Shown here: in pieces, positions 60,105-64,000 of the stretch | How positions within the stretch are numbered: the stretch's first letter is position 1 | How the letters are laid out: each line of letters starts with the position of its first letter | The notes under the pieces: generated by a model | What the model saw: the letters and a program-made list of their open reading frames with translations, nothing else | Told to the model about the DNA's origin: nothing | Database searches by the model: none | DNA from: Bradyrhizobium erythrophlei | Lineage (GTDB): Bacteria; Pseudomonadota; Alphaproteobacteria; Rhizobiales; Xanthobacteraceae | Assembly (NCBI GenBank): GCA_900129675.1 | Contig: FSRD01000001.1 | Coordinates: 5,197,501-5,261,500 of the forward strand | Reading direction: 5' to 3' | DNA length: 64,000 bases | Position numbers and translations under genes: made by a program

Positions 60105-60148
60105 GCGTTTTCTTGGAGCGAACCGGTTCCAGTTCGCCTGAAAACGCT
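60105..60148. repeat. fragment of the GCGTTTTC inverted repeat
   Basis: GCGTTTTCTTGGAGCGAACC on the left and GCCTGAAAACGCT on the right. Related to the element at 59244. Confidence 0.6.
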
Positions 60149-60175
60149 ACGGAGAGAACGCGAGGAGAGCGGCCC

Positions 60176-60466
60176 ATGAGAATTCTGAGCGCGGCTGCCG
60201 TGGTGGTGTTGCTGACGGCGCCTGCCTATGCCCAGATTGCGACCCCCAACATCAACCTGATCCCCGAACTCAGCTCCAAAACGCCGGAGGAGAAGGAACA
60301 GGATGCGATCAAGGAAAAGGCCTACAAGGAATCGCTGAAGAAGATTCCCGACGCCAAGGTCTCTTCCGATCCGTGGGGCAGCGTGCGTACCGACACGCCG
60401 AAGGCGGCCGCGGCCCCGGCCAAGCCGAAGACCAAGACCGGCAGCAGCGCGCAACGCAGCCAATAG
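60176..60466 (+). CDS. small exported hypothetical protein, paralogue of 56041
   Basis: 96 residues from ATG 60176, preceded by CGAGGAGAGCG. Signal peptide ends APAYAQ. The mature part has EEKEQDAIKEKAYKESLKKI followed by PDAKVSSDPWGSV and an Ala/Lys-rich tail. Confidence 0.76.
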   Translation: MRILSAAAVVVLLTAPAYAQIATPNINLIPELSSKTPEEKEQDAIKEKAYKESLKKIPDAKVSSDPWGSVRTDTPKAAAAPAKPKTKTGSSAQRSQ

Positions 60467-60544
60467 AACGCGACCTGCTGGGACTCGGATTCATTCGCCG
60501 CCGCCCTATATCAAGCCGGTCGTCATGTGGTTCGGAGTTGCGAC

Positions 60545-60775
60545 ATGGTGTTGCGTCCGCGCGATCTCGCCAGCCGGATGGCCAGCCGTCGAAGGCCGGA
60601 CGATGGCTATCTGCGCGAGACCTTTACGCTGCCGCGCGACGCGGCGCGCACCAGGGCGCGTGACTTCCTCAATCGCTATCCCAAGGCGGCCTATATGAGC
60701 GCGGTCGAAAGCTGGCGCGAACTGCCCGGCGGCGAGATCGAATTCACGATGCGGCGGCTGGCCAGCGCCGATTAG
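60545..60775 (+). CDS. small conserved hypothetical protein
   Basis: 76 residues from ATG 60545. Very Arg-rich N-terminal half (RPRDLASRMASRRRPDDGYL) and a compact RARDFLNRYPKAAYMSAVES with WRELPGGEIEFTMRRL. No named family. Confidence 0.65.
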   Translation: MVLRPRDLASRMASRRRPDDGYLRETFTLPRDAARTRARDFLNRYPKAAYMSAVESWRELPGGEIEFTMRRLASAD

Positions 60776-60964
60776 CCTCGGCGGAGCCGCCGTGGCTGCG
60801 GGGGCCTAATCCAGCGTTTCCGCGACCAGCCGAATTCGGAAAACCGGCTTCCTGGATGCATCCAGAAGCTCGAAAAACTGTTACGGCCGTCGCAAAGCCA
60901 TGTAATCATTGATAAATTCCGGAAAATTGCCGCCGCCCTTCGATCCGGAGAACTAACTATCGGC

Positions 60965-61147
60965 TCATTCATCTCTCGCGGCCTTCTTCAGCTCGCGGTC
61001 GATCCGCAGCTGAACGCGGCGGATGGCGAGCAAGTTGAGTCTGGCTTCGGTCTTGCCCGATATCACCTTGTCGCCGATCTGGAACTGCCATTTCCAGACG
61101 CCCGGCGCGACCGGCGTCAGGATGTACTCGACGCCCTTGTAGTTCAT
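60965..61147 (-). CDS. small conserved hypothetical protein
   Basis: 60 residues, MNYKGVEYILTPVAPGVWKW then QFQIGDKVISGKTEARL, and a basic C-terminal helix. A beta-strand pattern ending in a helix suggests a small folded domain. Confidence 0.62.
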   Translation of the reverse strand: MNYKGVEYILTPVAPGVWKWQFQIGDKVISGKTEARLNLLAIRRVQLRIDRELKKAARDE

Positions 61148-61604
61148 GGGACTTCCCCGGCCCGATTGAGGGTATTCAATCCCAAATCAAAACCAAAGGT
61201 TGTAACTTACATTTGAAGCGCGCTCAGAGAATATTTGATGCCGCGCCTGCAAATGTGGGTGCGGCTCCCGCCGGCCGGCCTCGACGGCCGCCGGATCCCG
61301 GATGCGTGTCGCGTCCAGGATGCGCGTCGGCCCGGTGCGCCCGTGCCTTGCTTCGCTCGGTGCCGAACCGATGAGAGATAGTGTCCTGTCCGGAACCGCC
61401 ACATCCGCCCGGAAGGTATTGCCGTTCGTCCGAGCCTATCGTCTACACGTTGGTAATTCATGGGGGGAGTCGCCCACACGTCGCCTGCACCATCGGAGTG
61501 GAACGCAAAAATTCCGTTCGTTCAATAGTGCACGCCATCGTGCACGTTGGAAACTCAAGCGGTCGGGCGCAAGACATCGTTCCCCGCGCGGAAACCGGCC
61601 TTGT
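61148..61604. other. noncoding region
   Basis: No supported gene. A GC-rich, repetitive stretch at 61259-61360 (CGGCCGCCGGATCCCGGATG) may form hairpins. Confidence 0.45.
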
Positions 61605-61907
61605 TCAGGGCGTCAGATCCAACTCCGCCAGCCGGTTCAGATCGCCGAGCTGCCTGGCCGGATCCGCCGCCACGTCCAGTTCCGCCAGCGTTTGCAGCAG
61701 CCGCCGGTAGGCGCGATCGGCAATAGCCGATGGCAAAGGCGCCTCGTCAAACTCCGCTATATAGCTGCCTACAATGCCATGCAGCAGCCGGCACATGGCG
61801 CGCTGTTCCGGATGGTCGGCGGCAAGTTTCGAAAGTTTGAGCTGGAGGGTTTTGAAGGTCGCAAGACCCGGATGCTGGCCCGAGAGCCAGGAATACAATT
61901 CGTTCAT
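61605..61907 (-). CDS. small hypothetical protein, helical
   Basis: 100 residues with AAGGAG upstream. Almost wholly helical: MNELYSWLSGQHPGLATFKT, AMCRLLHGIVGSYIAEFDEA and LLQTLAELDVAADPARQLGD. No recognised family. Confidence 0.65.
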   Translation of the reverse strand: MNELYSWLSGQHPGLATFKTLQLKLSKLAADHPEQRAMCRLLHGIVGSYIAEFDEAPLPSAIADRAYRRLLQTLAELDVAADPARQLGDLNRLAELDLTP

Positions 61908-62121
61908 GAAGAGCTCCTTCTTGAAATCGGGAAGAAGCTGCGAACTTGTACAGCTTTGCGCCGTGCATGAGCAGTGGCGTTCTTGCAGGGGCGTGTAGCG
62001 AATTTTGAATGCGTGCGTGCGAAGAATTCAAATTAGGGGATCGTCATCAAGCGATCTCGCCCAGGCCGTCGGCGTCAGTGTGGGCGTGCCCTGAAATTTG
62101 GCATGAGAGGGCGATGAGACG

Positions 62122-62304
62122 ATGGCTACGATCCCGATCAAAATCGCTATACTGGCTGGTCTGCTGATACTTACCTTTGGCGTTTTCCCGGATCGGATAA
62201 GGGGCGGAATCCTTGCCATTGCGACCTGCGGCCCCTTGAAAAAATCAAATCAGGCCATTGAGGATCGAAGCCGGTCTGCACGGGATTTCTCGGGTCCAAT
62301 ATGA
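62122..62304 (+). CDS. small membrane protein, hypothetical
   Basis: 60 residues with a membrane helix IAILAGLLILTFGVF near the start and a polar tail. Coupled by ATGA to the next small frame. Confidence 0.45.
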   Translation: MATIPIKIAILAGLLILTFGVFPDRIRGGILAIATCGPLKKSNQAIEDRSRSARDFSGPI

Positions 62305-62393
62305 CGCCTGACAAGAAACCATTTCTCCGAACGGCTGCAGCCATGATGATCGCTTGGGCCATCGGGGCGTGCATCATGTTCCTGCTTTTTTAG
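62301..62393 (+). CDS. tiny membrane protein coupled to the previous frame
   Basis: 30 residues: MTPDKKPFLRTAAAMMIAWA then IGACIMFLLF. The ATG overlaps the upstream TGA (ATGA), which supports both as a pair. Confidence 0.42.
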   Translation: MTPDKKPFLRTAAAMMIAWAIGACIMFLLF

Positions 62394-62473
62394 CCAACGC
62401 CAAAAACAAATCAGGACACGGCTAGCCAAAGGCCAGGATACTGTACGGGCCTCTGCGTGCCGGCCATGAGAGA

Positions 62474-62493
62474 GGCCGCCAACTGAGGCGGCC
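62474..62493. terminator. hairpin without a T run
   Basis: GGCCGCC and GGCGGCC arms around AACTGA. Similar words recur at 63068. Possible transcript end or processing site. Confidence 0.45.
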
Positions 62494-62503
62494 CAACAAA
62501 ATA

Positions 62504-62526
62504 CCCCGCTCGAACCGCGAGCGGGG
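62504..62526. terminator. GC-rich hairpin
   Basis: Perfect 9-base arms CCCCGCTCG and CGAGCGGGG with a five-base loop, followed by TTAAG only. May terminate weakly. Confidence 0.5.
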
Positions 62527-62638
62527 TTAAGTCGCCATGACGGTTTCCAAGGCGCCACGACGTCCCCCAGCTAACAGCCGTATATGACAGTTTAATTAAG
62601 CTTGCGGGGTCGCGCGCCGCGTGCCGGACACAGCATAA

Positions 62639-63061
62639 GTGGGGCGATTGGTATTTCCGCCGGGGAGGGCTGAGACATGCCAAACACAGGGCGCCCGCGA
62701 CAATCGAATTGCGAGTCAATCCTCGTTTCAAAACCCCCTCAGCGGTGCTGGCCCGGGCCAGCGCCCCCTCAGCGGTACTGGCCGAAATAGGCCACTCGCA
62801 GATGCGCCTTACTTTCAGACGGCGCGGCGGCCGCCGCAGGAAAAACCGGACGAAAGTAAAAAACGAAACAATGGTAACGATGGGAGCGAGCCGCCGGAAC
62901 TTCATCCCTTTGTGCAAGGCCTTCTAAAAGAACTTCCGAAAGCGGGCACGCCATGGCCAGAAGAGAAACGCAAGCTTTGGCTTGATACTGCGGCCAGTAC
63001 CTTCAAGATGATCTATAAGGACAGCCCTGATAAACTTCCGCCATTGCCCTACGATAAATGA
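62639..63061 (+). CDS. conserved hypothetical protein with odd N-terminus
   Basis: 140 residues from GTG 62639. The C-terminal half HPFVQGLLKELPKAGTPWPE and FKMIYKDSPDKLPPLPYDK looks like a conserved small family. The N-terminal half is low-complexity and contains the duplicated 20-mer CCCCCTCAGCGGTGCTGGCC, so the true start may lie further in. Confidence 0.6.
   Translation: MGRLVFPPGRAETCQTQGARDNRIASQSSFQNPLSGAGPGQRPLSGTGRNRPLADAPYFQTARRPPQEKPDESKKRNNGNDGSEPPELHPFVQGLLKELPKAGTPWPEEKRKLWLDTAASTFKMIYKDSPDKLPPLPYDK
62734..62783. repeat. two direct copies of a 20-base word
   Basis: CCCCCTCAGCGGTGCTGGCC at 62734 and CCCCCTCAGCGGTACTGGCC at 62764, one mismatch, 30 bases apart. Confidence 0.85.
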
Positions 63062-63153
63062 AAGAGGCCGCTAACTGAGGCGCCCTTAGTTTCCACCCCA
63101 TACCACACGCTATCGACACTGGAAAACGGGTGGTTGCGGGCGCATATTCGAGA

Positions 63154-63378
63154 ATGGAAACAACGCTTGTCCGGTGTGGGTGCGGCGCTGAATATAAGCG
63201 CATCGAACCGACGTGCTTAATGCCGCATAGCGGCCACGTATCCTGTGAAGTCTGCGGGGCGGTATTGGAGGCTTGGGCGGAAAGCACCCACGTTGCCACA
63301 TTCGAACTGGTCAAGCGTCCAGACGGAAAGCCTGCACGGGCTAGGCCCGGACGCGCCAGTGCCCAAAAATCGAATTAG
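63154..63378 (+). CDS. small zinc-ribbon-like protein
   Basis: 74 residues from ATG 63154. Cysteine pairs RCGCG and SCEVCG suggest a zinc-ribbon; the tail is basic (PARARPGRASAQKSN). Function unknown. Confidence 0.6.
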   Translation: METTLVRCGCGAEYKRIEPTCLMPHSGHVSCEVCGAVLEAWAESTHVATFELVKRPDGKPARARPGRASAQKSN

Positions 63379-63442
63379 GACACTCCGAAATTCTACCTAG
63401 GACACTTGGGGTTAAATACGGACAGTACCGTACCTACTGAAG

Positions 63443-63457
63443 GAACATATTGCGAAC
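63443..63457 (+). promoter_or_regulatory. SOS (LexA) box upstream of recA
   Basis: GAACATATTGCGAAC is GAAC-N7-GAAC, the alphaproteobacterial LexA recognition pattern. It lies 101 bases before the recA start. Confidence 0.85.
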
Positions 63458-63558
63458 TGAGAACAAACGTGGTACAAGGTTCCCATCAGCCGCCGATTCC
63501 AAAGACTTCATCGCCCATTTGTCCCACTAGCGAATCCCCGCCATAAGGAGCACGTCCT

Positions 63559-64000
63559 ATGTCTGCTACTGCCCTGCGTATCGTCGAAGGATCCTCCATG
63601 GATAAGACCAAGGCCCTGTCTGCCGCGCTCTCCCAGATCGAGCGTCAGTTCGGCAAGGGCTCGGTGATGAAGCTGGGCAAGAACGACCGCTCGATGGACA
63701 TCGAGACCATCTCTTCAGGCTCGCTCGGGCTCGACATCGCGCTTGGCGTCGGCGGCTTGCCGAGGGGGCGGGTGGTCGAAATCTACGGACCAGAATCCTC
63801 GGGCAAAACCACGCTGGCGCTGCACACGGTGGCCGAAGGCCAGAAGAAGGGCGGCATCTGCGCCTTCATCGACGCCGAACACGCGCTCGATCCGGTTTAT
63901 GCCCGCAAGCTCGGCGTCAACATCGACGAACTCCTGATCTCGCAGCCCGACACCGGCGAGCAGGCGCTGGAAATCTGCGACACGCTGGTGCGCTCCGGCG
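63559..64000 (+). CDS. recA: recombinase RecA (5' part, truncated by window edge)
   Basis: 147 residues are visible, with RQFGKGSVMKLG, the Walker A GPESSGKTTLALH, and ICAFIDAEHALDPVYARKLG. RecA mediates homologous recombination and LexA self-cleavage. ATAAGGAG precedes ATG 63559; an in-frame ATG at 63598 is also possible. Confidence 0.97.
   Translation, partial: MSATALRIVEGSSMDKTKALSAALSQIERQFGKGSVMKLGKNDRSMDIETISSGSLGLDIALGVGGLPRGRVVEIYGPESSGKTTLALHTVAEGQKKGGICAFIDAEHALDPVYARKLGVNIDELLISQPDTGEQALEICDTLVRSG

Noticed and set aside
62504..62526. Strong rho-independent terminator
   Set aside because: The stem is perfect but is followed by TTAAG rather than a T run, so it is listed only as a weak terminator-like hairpin.

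Overview
The window looks like a chromosomal segment of a Bradyrhizobium-type alphaproteobacterium (Nitrobacteraceae). This rests on the gene order fliOP / flgB-flgC-fliE-fliQ-fliR-flhB followed by a CckA-type hybrid kinase, a TTAA-N7-TTAAC CtrA box, a GAAC-N7-GAAC SOS box before recA, high GC, and several families of intergenic palindromic repeats. No rRNA, tRNA or CRISPR array was seen. All calls come from reading the sequence; no database search was run.

Layout. 0-7 kb: acyl-CoA synthetase, a Bug-type solute-binding protein, a methyltransferase and a GT2/GT87 glycosyltransferase pair. 7.2-12.8 kb: flagellar export and proximal-rod genes in two divergent units, with a CtrA box between them. 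13-23 kb: CckA, a Tim44-like protein, a lectin-like secreted protein, a glutathione transferase, a GFA protein, an isoprenylcysteine-methyltransferase-like protein, a frameshifted CopG-type gene and class I fumarase. 23-28 kb: a TetR gene, a carotenoid oxygenase and small membrane proteins; two promoters here carry near-identical paired operators. 28-34 kb: a SET-domain protein with a histone-H1-like tail, a divergent Rrf2/truncated-haemoglobin module sharing one palindromic operator, an MmyB-type regulator, a DsbA-family protein and a NIPSNAP protein. 34-39 kb: an overlapping cupin/GNAT pair, an NTF2-like protein and a membrane LTA-synthase-like enzyme, with a gene remnant.

39-55 kb is accessory in character. 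It has a molybdenum-hydroxylase cassette (iron-sulphur subunit, Tat-exported large subunit, cytochrome c, three nucleotide-dependent oxidoreductases, divergent GlxA/AraC regulator), then DoxX, SodC and a cupin, an IS5-family element, an orphan kdpF, tiny membrane proteins, gene remnants and degenerate repeats shared between several spots. 55-64 kb: small exported proteins (two of them paralogues), a PQQ dehydrogenase, PilZ and PaaI-type proteins, conserved small hypotheticals, and the 5' part of recA.

Functional links best supported by sequence: CckA and a CtrA-boxed flagellar operon in the same block; a TetR regulator with duplicated operators over the carotenoid oxygenase and a membrane-protein gene; an Rrf2 regulator with three cysteines facing a group III truncated haemoglobin; and a self-contained periplasmic oxidation cassette with its own cytochrome c.
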